The notes: generated by a model not told the origin, from the sequence alone. A stretch of DNA of 64,000 nucleotides from a candidate division KSB3 bacterium (GCA_002748425.1 PDSJ01000012.1:124001-188000), one strand, 5' to 3'; counted from the first letter of the stretch, positions 44,384 through 53,309 are shown. A program made the numbers and translations.

Positions 44384-45868
44384 ATGGCGCTTCTTAAGAT
44401 TCTCGGCACTGAAACCGAATATGGCATCACCGTAAAAAATAGTGAGACATTCGATCCGATTGCGTCTTCGACGCTGATCGTGAACAGCTATGAGCAAGGG
44501 CAGCGCGTGCAGATCTCCTGGGATTATGAGGGCGAAAGTCCCTTTGTCGATGCGCGCGGTTTCGCTATCGATCGATGTGTCGAGCCTCCGAAGATCCAGG
44601 AAAATTCCACGATCAATAAAATCCTTGATAATGGAGCGCGGTTCTATGTGGATCACGCGCATCCTGAGTTTTCCACCCCGGAGTGCTCCAATCCGAGAGA
44701 TGTCGTGCTCTACGAAAAGGCCGGCGATCGGATTCTGTATCAAAGCATGGTGAACGCCAACACCACGCTCCCTGCGGATCAGCAGATACTGCTGTATAAG
44801 AATAACAGCGATTATAAAGGGAATAGTTATGGCTATCATGAAAATTATCTCCTTGATCGCCGTTTGTCTTTTGATCGCATTGCGCAGTATTTCACGACCT
44901 TTCTGGTGACCCGCCAGATCTTTTGCGGGGCTGGAAAAGTCGGAGCGGAGAATCGGAGGGCTGCTGTGCCGTTTCAAATCTCGCAGCGCGCGGATTTTTT
45001 TGAAACAGCGCTCGGTCTTGATACGATGATGAAACGCCCGATCGTGAATACACGCGATGAACCCCATGCAGATCGCTCGAAATACCGACGCCTTCACGTT
45101 ATCACCGGCGATGTGAATCTGTCGGAATATTCAACCTACTTAAAGCTTGGATCCACAGCGTTGATGCTGCAGATGATTGAAGACGGCGCCCTGGACGATC
45201 CCCTGACGTTACAAAATCCGCTTGCAGCCATGCATGACGTTTCGCGGGATTTGAGCTGTTCGCGCCCCTTGCCCCTGGATAATGGGATGAGCCTGAGCGC
45301 CCTGGAGATTCAGCGGCGCTATCTGGAAACAGCGCAACGCTCTATCAGTGATCGCAGCGAAGATCCATATGTAAAAGACCTGATCGAGACATGGGCATAT
45401 GTGCTTGATTGCCTTGGAGAGAATCCCCGCTTGCTGTGTCACAAGCTGGATTGGGTGATTAAACACGAGCTGCTGCAACAGTACTGCGACAGCCGTCGAT
45501 GTGATTGGAGCGATCCGAGAATGAGCATGCTGGATCTGCAGTATCATGATCTCCGGCCTGAAAAAAGCCTGTATCATGTTCTGTTGCGGCAGGGACACGT
45601 GGAGCGTCTTGTGTCAGACGATGAGATTCTCCGGGCGGTTCGGAATCCCCCGCAAGATACCAGGGCCTACTTTCGCGGGCAATGTCTGCAGCGCTTTCGG
45701 GAGCGCGTACATGGAGTGAGCTGGGGAGCGATCTCTTTTAATGTCGATCGCACACGCGTGAAACGCATTCTGATGCCAGAGCCTGGAAAAGGGACGAAAT
45801 TGCATGTCGAGCAGTTGTTGGAAAAATCCCAAACTGTGGAAGAATTATTGACAAATATCGCGCAGTAG
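44384..45868 (+). CDS. dop: Depupylase/deamidase of Pup
   Basis: A 494-residue enzyme of the carboxylate-amine ligase fold that removes Pup from targets and, where Pup ends in Gln, deamidates it. It starts with GTETEYGI, the nucleotide-binding Glu pair. WDYEGESPFVDARGF (residues about 46-60) is the Dop-specific loop absent from PafA, and NGARFYVDHAHPEFSTPE holds the catalytic Asp90. YKNNSDYKGNSYGYHENYL and NTRDEPHADRSKYRRLHV are also conserved. Because Pup here is encoded as GGE, only depupylation should be needed (inference). GGACGGA precedes the ATG. Confidence 0.96.
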   Translation: MALLKILGTETEYGITVKNSETFDPIASSTLIVNSYEQGQRVQISWDYEGESPFVDARGFAIDRCVEPPKIQENSTINKILDNGARFYVDHAHPEFSTPECSNPRDVVLYEKAGDRILYQSMVNANTTLPADQQILLYKNNSDYKGNSYGYHENYLLDRRLSFDRIAQYFTTFLVTRQIFCGAGKVGAENRRAAVPFQISQRADFFETALGLDTMMKRPIVNTRDEPHADRSKYRRLHVITGDVNLSEYSTYLKLGSTALMLQMIEDGALDDPLTLQNPLAAMHDVSRDLSCSRPLPLDNGMSLSALEIQRRYLETAQRSISDRSEDPYVKDLIETWAYVLDCLGENPRLLCHKLDWVIKHELLQQYCDSRRCDWSDPRMSMLDLQYHDLRPEKSLYHVLLRQGHVERLVSDDEILRAVRNPPQDTRAYFRGQCLQRFRERVHGVSWGAISFNVDRTRVKRILMPEPGKGTKLHVEQLLEKSQTVEELLTNIAQ

Positions 45869-45939
45869 CATTATAAGACGCTTCAGGACGAGTTTATGAT
45901 TGCACGCGAGAACCCCTTTGTCAGAAAATACGAGGTACT

Positions 45940-46224
45940 ATGCAGATCTGTGTATGTCCGTATGGACGTTATCCCAGCGCAGCGAAACGTTGTATGAAGC
46001 TGCTAAGCGCTGCCGCAGAGCAGGAGTCGACGGAAAAATCTGTTGAAAAATCGACACCGGCATCTTCTCAGTCAGCTGACGCATCACAGCGGAAAAAAGC
46101 CGTGAGCGAAAAAGGTGAACGACTGAAACAGGACTTTGAAAAAATTATAGACGAGATCGATGACGTGCTTGAAGAGAATGCAGAAGAGTTTATCAAAAGT
46201 TATGTCCAGAGAGGAGGCGAGTGA
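45940..46224 (+). CDS. pup: Prokaryotic ubiquitin-like protein Pup, encoded with C-terminal GGE
   Basis: A 94-residue protein, mostly low-complexity and charged, with the Mpa-binding helix DEIDDVLEENAEEFIKSYV and the C-terminus QRGGE. PafA forms an isopeptide bond between this Glu and target lysines. Actinobacterial Pup usually ends GGQ; here the codon is GAG, so no deamidation is required. The ATG at 45940 follows GAGGT closely and adds an N-terminal stretch with three Cys (MQICVCPYGRY...). The ATG at 45994 would give 76 residues, closer to the usual 60-70, but lacks a ribosome site. The stop overlaps the prcB ribosome site. Confidence 0.93.
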   Translation: MQICVCPYGRYPSAAKRCMKLLSAAAEQESTEKSVEKSTPASSQSADASQRKKAVSEKGERLKQDFEKIIDEIDDVLEENAEEFIKSYVQRGGE

Positions 46225-46225
46225 G

Positions 46226-47017
46226 GTGAGCTTGACAACAACATATCACGGGTCCAGTTTTTTCGAACTCCTCCGGCAGGACTGTGCGCATCTTTTGCCT
46301 CATGTGCAGGAATATCAGTCAAGCGTTCGGGATCCTTCGCTGCCTCTGCCGCTTGGGACAACGATTTTGGCTGTCTGCTATGCTGACGGCGTGTTGATTG
46401 CCGGCGATCGGCGAGCTGTCGAGGGTCATCGGATCTCGTCGAGACGTATCGAAAAAGTGTATAAAACCGATCAATTTTCTGCCATGGCGGTTGCCGGAGT
46501 TGCTGGTCTGTGCATTGATATGGCCAAACTGTTTCGTACTGAGCTGGAACATTATGAGAAGATTGAGGGTGAACAACTCACTCTGGAAGGGAAAGCGAAT
46601 AAACTGGCCCATATGATTCGCGGGAACCTGGCGGCTGCTCTGCAGGGCCTTGTCGTGGTCCCGATTTTTGCCGGTTACGATCTTCAGCGACATAAGGGCC
46701 GCATCTTTAAATATGATCTGATTGGCGGGCGCTATGAAGAGGAAGAGCATTATGCTGCAGGATCAGGAGGAAAAGACGCCCGGAGTACTCTTAAAAAATT
46801 CTACCGCAGCCGCATGGACGAAACTGCCGCGGTCAAACTTGCTGTTGAGGCCCTGGCAGACGCTGCTGATGTTGACACGGCAACCGGAGGCCCGGATGTT
46901 TTGCGGGGGATCTATCCCAGTGTGAAGCGTGTGACGCTCAATGGCGTGCGGGACATTCCCAACGAGCAGATTGAGACGCTGCATACCGCTGTTCTCAAAG
47001 AACGCTTCAAGGAGTAA
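46226..47017 (+). CDS. prcB: 20S proteasome beta subunit
   Basis: A 263-residue precursor. A propeptide of about 44 residues, starting SLTTTYHGSSFFELLRQD, ends in Gly just before the catalytic Thr45 (PLG/TTILAVCYADG). GDRRAVEGHRIS contains the Asp and Arg of the active site, and MIRGNLAAALQGL and DTATGGPDVLRGI match actinobacterial PrcB closely. I chose the GTG at 46226 because GGAGG lies 8 nt upstream; in-frame ATGs at 46160 and 46202 would overlap pup. Fourteen copies would form the two inner rings. It lies 5 bp before prcA. Confidence 0.96.
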   Translation: MSLTTTYHGSSFFELLRQDCAHLLPHVQEYQSSVRDPSLPLPLGTTILAVCYADGVLIAGDRRAVEGHRISSRRIEKVYKTDQFSAMAVAGVAGLCIDMAKLFRTELEHYEKIEGEQLTLEGKANKLAHMIRGNLAAALQGLVVVPIFAGYDLQRHKGRIFKYDLIGGRYEEEEHYAAGSGGKDARSTLKKFYRSRMDETAAVKLAVEALADAADVDTATGGPDVLRGIYPSVKRVTLNGVRDIPNEQIETLHTAVLKERFKE

Positions 47018-47022
47018 AATTT

Positions 47023-47712
47023 ATGCCGATGCCCTATTATGTCTCTCCCGAACAGATGATGCAGGATAAAGCAGAATATGCTCGAAAAGGGATTGCAAAA
47101 GGTAAATCGCTGGTTGCTGTTGAATTCGAAGACGGTATCCTTCTTGCGGCAGAAAATCCCAGTTCATCGTTGAGTAAAATTTCAGAGATCTATGATTCAC
47201 TGGCGTTTGCCGGAGTCGGAAAATACAGCGAATTTGAGACATTACGCAAATCCGGCATTCGCTATGCTGATATCAAAGGCTACCATTACAGCCGGGAGGA
47301 CGTTACCGGAAAATCGCTTGCAAACGCGTATTCCCAGCTTATCGGTAATATCTTCACAAAAGAAATAAAGCCGCTTGAAATCGAAATTCTGGTGGTGGAA
47401 GTGGGGGAACGCGCAGAGAAAAATTCGATGTACCACATTCTTTTTGACGGCAGCATCAGCGATTATACAGGCTATGCCGCCATCGGCGGCCATGCAGAAG
47501 TCGTGAACACCTTCTTGCGTGAGCACTATCGGGAGGCACTTTCCGTGAATGAAGCCCTGGACCTTTGCCGACACTCGCTGGAGAACACAAGCACTAACGG
47601 CCGTATCAAGGAAGAGCATCTGGAAGTCGCGATTCTCGATCGAACGATTGAAGGCAGGCAATTTCGCCGGATCCTGCCGCTCGAAATGAAGGAACGGTTC
47701 AGAAATGCTTAG
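47023..47712 (+). CDS. prcA: 20S proteasome alpha subunit
   Basis: A 229-residue subunit of the outer gate rings, slightly shorter than the actinobacterial form because it lacks the acidic C-terminal tail. The N-terminal gate PMPYYVSPEQMMQDK and EYARKGIAKGKSLVAV match PrcA. AENPSSSLSKISEIYDS and SREDVTGKSLANAYSQL are also conserved. It binds the GQYL tail of Mpa in pockets between subunits. AAGGAG precedes the ATG. It follows prcB directly, the same order as in Actinobacteria. Confidence 0.96.
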   Translation: MPMPYYVSPEQMMQDKAEYARKGIAKGKSLVAVEFEDGILLAAENPSSSLSKISEIYDSLAFAGVGKYSEFETLRKSGIRYADIKGYHYSREDVTGKSLANAYSQLIGNIFTKEIKPLEIEILVVEVGERAEKNSMYHILFDGSISDYTGYAAIGGHAEVVNTFLREHYREALSVNEALDLCRHSLENTSTNGRIKEEHLEVAILDRTIEGRQFRRILPLEMKERFRNA

Positions 47713-47816
47713 AGGCCTGGGCGGCGCGTGTGAGACCTGGCTGATGCTGAACGTTTCAGCAGAGCCGGGTCGATTGTGACGGTGCATGTCTGGCGTTGAT
47801 CATTCGTTCATGTCGT

Positions 47817-49220
47817 ATGGAAAAACGGATTTACGGAGTCGAAATTGAGTACGGCATTATCTTTTCGTCACAAGGCCGCAACGTCCTGCCGGTTGAAAAA
47901 ATCGTCCGCTATTTATTCGAACGATTAGTGACGACTGAAGGCTTTTTGAATGTTTTTCTTGAGAACGGCGCACGATTATACCAGGATACCGGCTATCATC
48001 CTGAGTATGCCTCCCCGGAATGCAGCAACCCGATCGATTTACTCCGCTACGAAAAAGCCGGTGATTATATCCTCAACTCCCTCGGACGCGATGCCGAGCG
48101 GACTCTCCAACGCGAAGGCATTCGCGGAACGCTGAATATCTACAAAAATAATACCGATTTTATCGGGAATTCCTATGGCTGCCACGAGAATTATCTTGTC
48201 GATCGCCATGCTGATTTCTATTATCTGGCAGAGCAGTTCATCCCTTTTCTCGTCACAAGGCAAATCTATGCTGGCGCCGGAAAAATTATCTGCGATGAGC
48301 GCCATGGTGCCCGCTACAGCCTTTCGCAGCGTGCTGAGTCTATCTGCCAGAAAATTTCCGGGACCACGACCAACGACCGCAGCATTATCAATACTCGCGA
48401 TGAACCCCATGCCGATGAAGAGAATTACCGCCGTCTGCATGTCATTGTCGGTGATTCGAATATGTCGGAATTCTCGACCTACTTGAAAATCGGGAGTGCT
48501 TCGCTGGTGCTGCGCATGATTGAAGATGGCTTTGTCAAGAAAGATTTTTCTCTGCGAAATCCTGTCAAAGCTGTGAGAGAGATCTCCGAAGACATTACTT
48601 GTCTCAGGAAAGTCAAGCTGAATAATGGGAAAAAGATGAGCGCATTGGACATTCAGAAAGAATACTTTGATCTGGCGCTCAGATATATGAACAGCCGGCA
48701 GCTCAGCCCGATGGAGATCGATATTATCCAGAAGTGGGGCTATGTACTGAATACACTGGAAAAAGATCCATTCCAGCTGGACCGCGAACTTGACTGGGTG
48801 ATCAAATATAAGCTGCTTGAAGAATATATGCAGAAACATCATGTCTCCTGGACAAATATGGATGAGAAGGTCCTGATGCTGGATTTGCAGTATCATGACA
48901 TCAAGACTGAAAAGGGCTTATATTATATTCTCGAACGGAATGAGATGGTGGAGCGTATTCTCACGGACCGCGAGATTCAAGACGCTGTAACGATGCCGCC
49001 CCAGGACACGCGCGCGAAGATTCGCGGGGAATTTATCAAGCTGGCCAGAGAGAAAAAAATCCACTATAATCTTGATTGGAGCTATATCAGGGTCGGCAAT
49101 CTGCTGGATGTGCGGATCATGTGTGATGATCCCTTTCAGACGGAGAATCGACGGGTAACGGATTTGATGCGGATTCTGGAGAAATCGCGTCCGGTGCGCC
49201 GCCGTTTTCGTTTTTATTAA
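47817..49220 (+). CDS. pafA: Pup-protein ligase
   Basis: A 467-residue enzyme that attaches Pup's C-terminal Glu to substrate lysines using ATP. EKRIYGVEIEYGI holds the metal-binding Glu residues. NGARLYQDTGYHPEYASPE contains the catalytic Asp57. KNNTDFIGNSYGCHENYL, NTRDEPHADEENYRRLHV and GDSNMSEFSTYLKIG are close to mycobacterial PafA. It lacks the Dop loop, which separates it from the paralogue in the same operon. The ATG at 47817 is chosen over a TTG at 47796; no clear ribosome site is visible. A 104-bp gap separates it from prcA. Confidence 0.96.
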   Translation: MEKRIYGVEIEYGIIFSSQGRNVLPVEKIVRYLFERLVTTEGFLNVFLENGARLYQDTGYHPEYASPECSNPIDLLRYEKAGDYILNSLGRDAERTLQREGIRGTLNIYKNNTDFIGNSYGCHENYLVDRHADFYYLAEQFIPFLVTRQIYAGAGKIICDERHGARYSLSQRAESICQKISGTTTNDRSIINTRDEPHADEENYRRLHVIVGDSNMSEFSTYLKIGSASLVLRMIEDGFVKKDFSLRNPVKAVREISEDITCLRKVKLNNGKKMSALDIQKEYFDLALRYMNSRQLSPMEIDIIQKWGYVLNTLEKDPFQLDRELDWVIKYKLLEEYMQKHHVSWTNMDEKVLMLDLQYHDIKTEKGLYYILERNEMVERILTDREIQDAVTMPPQDTRAKIRGEFIKLAREKKIHYNLDWSYIRVGNLLDVRIMCDDPFQTENRRVTDLMRILEKSRPVRRRFRFY

Positions 49221-49292
49221 GAGGAAGAGGCTGGAGAAAGAACTCTTGTAAAGCGCGTTGTTCAGCGACCGCAACAGGACGCTGATAGCCAA

Positions 49293-49333
49293 CAAAAAAC
49301 CCCCCTCTGAACATATTTCAGTCAGCAGGGGGG
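49293..49333 (-). terminator. Terminator of the outer-membrane barrel gene, possibly bidirectional
   Basis: CCCCCC (49300-49305) pairs with GGGGGG (49328-49333), and CTGA/TCAG extends the stem inward across a small bulge. A run of A residues (49294-49299) becomes a T-run on the minus strand. It lies between convergent pafA and the barrel gene. Confidence 0.85.
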
Positions 49334-49365
49334 TCTAAAGCGCTTTCTGCCTGGAAACGCGAAAC

Positions 49366-50625
49366 TTAGAACTTGAACTCCAGGCGGTTCATCGTCTTGT
49401 AGGCAGAACTTTCACCAAGCCAGTCTTCTTCCAGTGACGCAAACGCGACCTCTAAGATGTATTTCAGATTGTCCGCCAATTTATAATTCATGCTGCCATT
49501 GACTTCAAAGCCATAGCTGTCTACTGTTGTTCCATTGACCCCATCAACATCTTCCACCGGAGCCACATAGACGAAATTTGTGTCAAGGCCCATTTTTTCA
49601 GTCGGGCTGGCGCTCAGTGACAGTTTGGCATACATTTTGTTTGAGAGGCCATCATCAGTAAGTGCATCTTCAATGATCATGTCAATGCCGAAATCATTGT
49701 TCACGCCGAGGAAACCTTCATTATCAGAAGTATCAGGATCATTGCCTGTTCCAAATCCGGTCTCAACTCCCAATGTCATAGTACCAACCGGCATCGAGAA
49801 GCCACCCAGGAGATAGAATCCTGACAGATCGATTTCGCCACTCACTGTATCGTCTGTCCCAGAGGCAAAACCGGTTTCTGCAAACACGTCAAAACTGCCA
49901 GCTGTTCCCGACAAGTTAAGAGACCCAAGAAAGACTGTGCTGTCACCCTTGATTTCCGGCACTGCCGCGACCGGCGGCACAGCAGTACTGTCACCCTCTT
50001 CAGCTTCCTGAATAATAATATCACTTGCGAAATAACCGGCAAGGTATGTTCCAACCGTGAAGCCACTTTCACCCAGCGGCATGCTGACCTGACCTCTGAT
50101 TAAATTGCCGTCCCCTTCAGCATCATCATCTGTATTGCCTTCATAGGTTCTTCCATATCCAAGGACAAACGAGGCGGTCCCACTCGTAAAACCGACTTCA
50201 ATGCTGCCACGCGGACTGTCATCGTTGTTGACGTTCTTTCCAAAACCAGTCCCTAAATCACCGACTTGCAGAAAGAATTCGCTGTCCGACAAAGATTCAG
50301 GCGTCCATTTGGCACCATAGCCTTTAAACGCATCGGAATAGCTGTTTTGAGTGGCGTTGTCATCACCCATCACGTTGTCGGCGAATTCTATCTCGAACCA
50401 GAGTTCGATTTCGCCTTTTTTGAACGTGAATGTCGTATCAAAATCATCTTCAAAAAATTCGCTTGTCGACCCTGCTGCAAGATCCCTCACATCGTAGTCG
50501 AAACGATATCTCGCAAATGTCAATCCGCCGGAAAGAGGACTCATTTCATCTTCATCCTGCGCCATAACCGGCAGGGCCATCAGTACTGCCAACACGCTCA
50601 CGACTGCGATTGTAAATCTTTTCAT
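49366..50625 (-). CDS. Outer-membrane beta-barrel protein, porin-like
   Basis: A 419-residue protein with a signal peptide (residues 1-22, LPVMAQ) and alternating hydrophobic strands with Gly/aromatic caps. It ends LEFKF, the C-terminal Phe typical of barrels recognised by the BAM complex. Loops are very acidic (DDDAEGDG, NDDSPRG, EEGDST), which may bind cations. I estimate about 16 strands, but no precise porin family is recognised. GGAGG precedes the ATG and a TTGACA/TATTGT promoter lies upstream. The presence of such a barrel shows a diderm cell envelope. Confidence 0.8.
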   Translation of the reverse strand: MKRFTIAVVSVLAVLMALPVMAQDEDEMSPLSGGLTFARYRFDYDVRDLAAGSTSEFFEDDFDTTFTFKKGEIELWFEIEFADNVMGDDNATQNSYSDAFKGYGAKWTPESLSDSEFFLQVGDLGTGFGKNVNNDDSPRGSIEVGFTSGTASFVLGYGRTYEGNTDDDAEGDGNLIRGQVSMPLGESGFTVGTYLAGYFASDIIIQEAEEGDSTAVPPVAAVPEIKGDSTVFLGSLNLSGTAGSFDVFAETGFASGTDDTVSGEIDLSGFYLLGGFSMPVGTMTLGVETGFGTGNDPDTSDNEGFLGVNNDFGIDMIIEDALTDDGLSNKMYAKLSLSASPTEKMGLDTNFVYVAPVEDVDGVNGTTVDSYGFEVNGSMNYKLADNLKYILEVAFASLEEDWLGESSAYKTMNRLEFKF

Positions 50626-50765
50626 AAGTTAACCTCCATACATGTTGTTTAACGTATGCATGTAACCCCTCTCGTATGCCTGCACGCATCGAAAAAAGCC
50701 CATCCATCACCCTCCACGTAATTTTTATGTATGCACAAAATCTTCAGCTTACATACACAAGGCAA

Positions 50766-50795
50766 ACAATACAGATAGCTTGCAATTACTGTCAA
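50766..50795 (-). promoter_or_regulatory. Predicted sigma-70 promoter of the barrel gene
   Basis: On the minus strand, TTGACA (50795-50790), an 18-nt spacer and TATTGT (50771-50766). It faces the barrel gene with a leader of about 135 nt. An A/T-rich block lies immediately upstream, like an UP element. Confidence 0.6.
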
Positions 50796-50901
50796 GTTTT
50801 TTTTAATTTTTTCTCAAAATATGGAACTTTTTTACAAGAAAATACTCCAATAATAATTCTGATATTTTTTCTGAATGTCGTTTTTGAGAGTGAGCAGGCT
50901 G

Positions 50902-50959
50902 AAAAAAAGGGGGGCTCCGCTGCTGATCCTTGTCTTGTTATGCAAGACCGGCAGCGGAG
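50902..50959 (-). terminator. Intrinsic terminator of the FG-GAP protein gene
   Basis: CTCCGCTGC (50915-50923) pairs with GCAGCGGAG (50951-50959), with an inner TCTTG/CAAGA stem. On the minus strand it is followed by CCCCC and seven T residues. Confidence 0.75.
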
Positions 50960-51021
50960 AGGACGTTGATCTGCTGCTGTTGTCTCTGCGGAGCCTCTGC
51001 TGAGAAGCGGCACACCGTGTT

Positions 51022-52869
51022 TTAGTCCAGTTCATAGACCATCAGCTGGCTTTTCGGCCTTTTGAAAAAATCATCTCCCTGAAGCACTTTGGCCAGCACG
51101 ACTTCCTGCCGCCCGTCATTATCGACGTCCGCTACGGCGTAATCGACGGTATAGCCGTCAGAGTCCTCTGATTGAAAAATCCGTTCAAAGCTTTCGCCTG
51201 TCCAGCGCAGCACATGAATCCGCGACGCATTATATAAAGGAAGGCCCTCGATAAACCTGAAGGGGCTGAGGTTTTCAAACAGAATCAGGTGGACATGCCG
51301 GTCTTGTCCAAGCGCGACTAATTCAATTTTTCCAGGAATACGCCGGCCTTTCTTTGGATCTTCACCTTTTCGGACTACGGGAATTCTGTAGGCTTCATTT
51401 TTCCGGCTTCGCCAGAGTCGTGTGCCTTCACGAAGAACATCAACGCGGTCGAAGTCATCGTAATACAGCAGCGCCTTGCTTCCGTCTCCGTCGAGATCGG
51501 CTGTTGTAAATCCGAAGATATCGACTCGTCCAGGCACGTTAAGAGTGCGGTGACGGCTGTAATTGTTTCCATCCCAGGTATAGACTGAAATTTTTCCGGA
51601 CAAAAAATCAAGAGACGTTGACGCGCTTGTCCGCTGCCCGACCAGTATTTTTTCACCCTCAGGGCTGCGGAGTATCCGCATCACAATGCCATTGTTTCTC
51701 TGGATCTCCCTGAATGTGCCGGAGTCGAATTCAAAAACCCTTAGTTCAGCACTGACTGATCGCAGAGTGGTCAGAAAAATTTCTTCACGACCGTTGCCGT
51801 TAATATCGGCAACGCCGAGCGCAAGGATTTTTGCATCGTTATAGCCCTTCATTGTCGTCAGTGGACGAAACGCATCTTTCTCGCCAAGACGAGCGTACTC
51901 AAACAGTTTAAGGTCGTTCTGGGTGGCGAGAATCACCTCGTTTCGGCCGTCACCGGTCAGATCGCCGACGGCGATTTTATGAACGCGAATCGGGAGGATC
52001 TCACTGAACCAGGCAAGCGTCTGCTTCGCTGCTGGCTGCGTTTCTGCGACCGGCACTTCCTGCTGAACGTCTTGGCGCAGCGCTGATTTTTCAGGAGTGA
52101 CGCGCTGCTGTAATGCGGCATGGTCGCGCAGGATTTCCTGGGCCTTGCCGATTTCCCGGCCGTCTTTTGACAGGAGAAGCGCTTGCATCAGAATCGTATC
52201 GGCATCTGCCTGAAAGCTGAGTTGAAGAAAATTCTGTGCTTCAAGTGACGTGTTGATGCGTGAGAGGGCCTGGCGATCCAGATCACTGAAGGAGGCGAGC
52301 CCGGCCGTGATCGCTGCTGCTTTGATGTCGGCGGCGTCAAGCACAGTAAAACGCCCATCAGCTCTCATGGCATCAACAAAAAATTCATACGCCGAGTCTG
52401 TCTGAAGCTCTTGTTCTGTCTGGTCTGCGATGGGAAGGATGGCAACTTTGACCTTCCCGGGAATACTGCCGACATGAGTTCCCGGAGCGATCTCGGTCGT
52501 TGCTTCAGTCCACAGGGCCTTTGCAACGGAAAATTGTTCCTGTATTTCCGTGAGCTGGATCGCTCCAATCTGTTCTTCATATTTCCCCAGGACTTTTTGA
52601 CTTTTGGGATCGACAATCTCGATCCCTTCAGCCAGCAGGGCCAGTTGGGCCCCGACGCGTATGTTCTCGTGAAGCCCGATGTCGATAAAGATGTGCTCAT
52701 CCCGAACCGAGACCACCGTGCCTGTCACGACTGGGAAAAACGTGTGCAGTTCTTGAATTAAGAGTTTACTTTTTCGCGCGAATTCTTCCTGAGCACAGGT
52801 CCCTTGCGCGCAGACGAACTGAAGTGCCAGAACGACCAGGAATGACATGAAAACATCTGTTCTTCTCAT
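51022..52869 (-). CDS. Secreted FG-GAP/VCBS-repeat protein with FlgT-like N-terminal part
   Basis: A 615-residue protein with a signal peptide (residues 1-26, VCAQGTCAQ). Residues about 45-125 form a beta-rich domain (GTVVSVRDEHIFIDIG), and about 140-260 resemble the FlgT/CsgG-like fold that senses or builds outer-membrane assemblies (KVAILPIADQT, DGRFTVLDAADIK). The C-terminal half carries calcium-type FG-GAP motifs: GDLTGDGRNEV, ADINGNGREEI, ADLDGDGSKAL and ADVDNDGRQEV, probably one propeller. It is probably periplasmic or outer-membrane attached; the role is unknown. GAGG precedes the ATG, which overlaps a small upstream ORF as ATGA. Confidence 0.78.
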   Translation of the reverse strand: MRRTDVFMSFLVVLALQFVCAQGTCAQEEFARKSKLLIQELHTFFPVVTGTVVSVRDEHIFIDIGLHENIRVGAQLALLAEGIEIVDPKSQKVLGKYEEQIGAIQLTEIQEQFSVAKALWTEATTEIAPGTHVGSIPGKVKVAILPIADQTEQELQTDSAYEFFVDAMRADGRFTVLDAADIKAAAITAGLASFSDLDRQALSRINTSLEAQNFLQLSFQADADTILMQALLLSKDGREIGKAQEILRDHAALQQRVTPEKSALRQDVQQEVPVAETQPAAKQTLAWFSEILPIRVHKIAVGDLTGDGRNEVILATQNDLKLFEYARLGEKDAFRPLTTMKGYNDAKILALGVADINGNGREEIFLTTLRSVSAELRVFEFDSGTFREIQRNNGIVMRILRSPEGEKILVGQRTSASTSLDFLSGKISVYTWDGNNYSRHRTLNVPGRVDIFGFTTADLDGDGSKALLYYDDFDRVDVLREGTRLWRSRKNEAYRIPVVRKGEDPKKGRRIPGKIELVALGQDRHVHLILFENLSPFRFIEGLPLYNASRIHVLRWTGESFERIFQSEDSDGYTVDYAVADVDNDGRQEVVLAKVLQGDDFFKRPKSQLMVYELD

Positions 52870-53099
52870 TGTGCTGTCCTCAAACGTCGGATATGCTCTG
52901 TTGCTGTTTGTATGAAAGACAATTTCACTGTCAGAACGTTTTCCGGGAGAGTGAATCTTGTCAAGTAAATTGCCGTTGAATCATCCCAGAACTCCATGCC
53001 GGCCGGTCGCTCCTGCTGTGTGTGGTTCCCAAAGCTAATCTTCGAGGCTTGTTGTGTTCTGAGCAGCGCTGCAAAAATCGCTATATATGAGTCTGTCAC
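52866..53099 (-). CDS. Possible small hypothetical protein
   Basis: A 77-codon frame starting at GTG 53099 whose stop overlaps the start of the FG-GAP gene as ATGA, an arrangement typical of coupled genes. The product (for example AGMEFWDDSTAIYLTRFTL) is not recognised, has no signal peptide, and no clear ribosome site was seen. It may be a leader without product. Confidence 0.3.
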   Translation of the reverse strand: MTDSYIAIFAALLRTQQASKISFGNHTQQERPAGMEFWDDSTAIYLTRFTLPENVLTVKLSFIQTATEHIRRLRTAQ

Positions 53100-53274
53100 C
53101 CATAGAGCTTATGTAATTCTTTATTTGTGTTTTGACTGAGATCTGACAAAATTCATTTCAAGCACTACATTCGTTCAGTAAAAATTACAGCAGAAAAACC
53201 CTCAACTGGAATAGTATACTTTGGCGTTTGGGGTTGACTCACTCGCTGAATACTCTTATGTCGCTACCACAAAC

Positions 53275-53309
53275 ACTCCCTGCCGGAATATGATCTCCCG
53301 GCAGGGAGT
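53275..53309 (-). terminator. Hairpin terminator after the Hsp20 genes
   Basis: ACTCCCTGCCGG (53275-53286) pairs perfectly with CCGGCAGGGAGT (53298-53309) around an 11-nt loop. It lies 62 bp past the second Hsp20 stop. The following T content is low (GTTTGT), so termination strength is uncertain. Confidence 0.65.

Larger units (their letters stand above)
50626..51021. other. Intergenic region upstream of the barrel gene
   Basis: It holds the barrel gene's promoter near 50.78 kb, an AT-rich tract (50796-50900) and the terminator of the FG-GAP gene. No convincing coding frame is seen. Confidence 0.6.

Noticed and set aside
49921..50072. Antisense and out-of-frame ORFs within the barrel gene and many other genes
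   Set aside because: They lie wholly inside confident genes, lack family motifs and ribosome sites, and reflect codon-pattern shadows.
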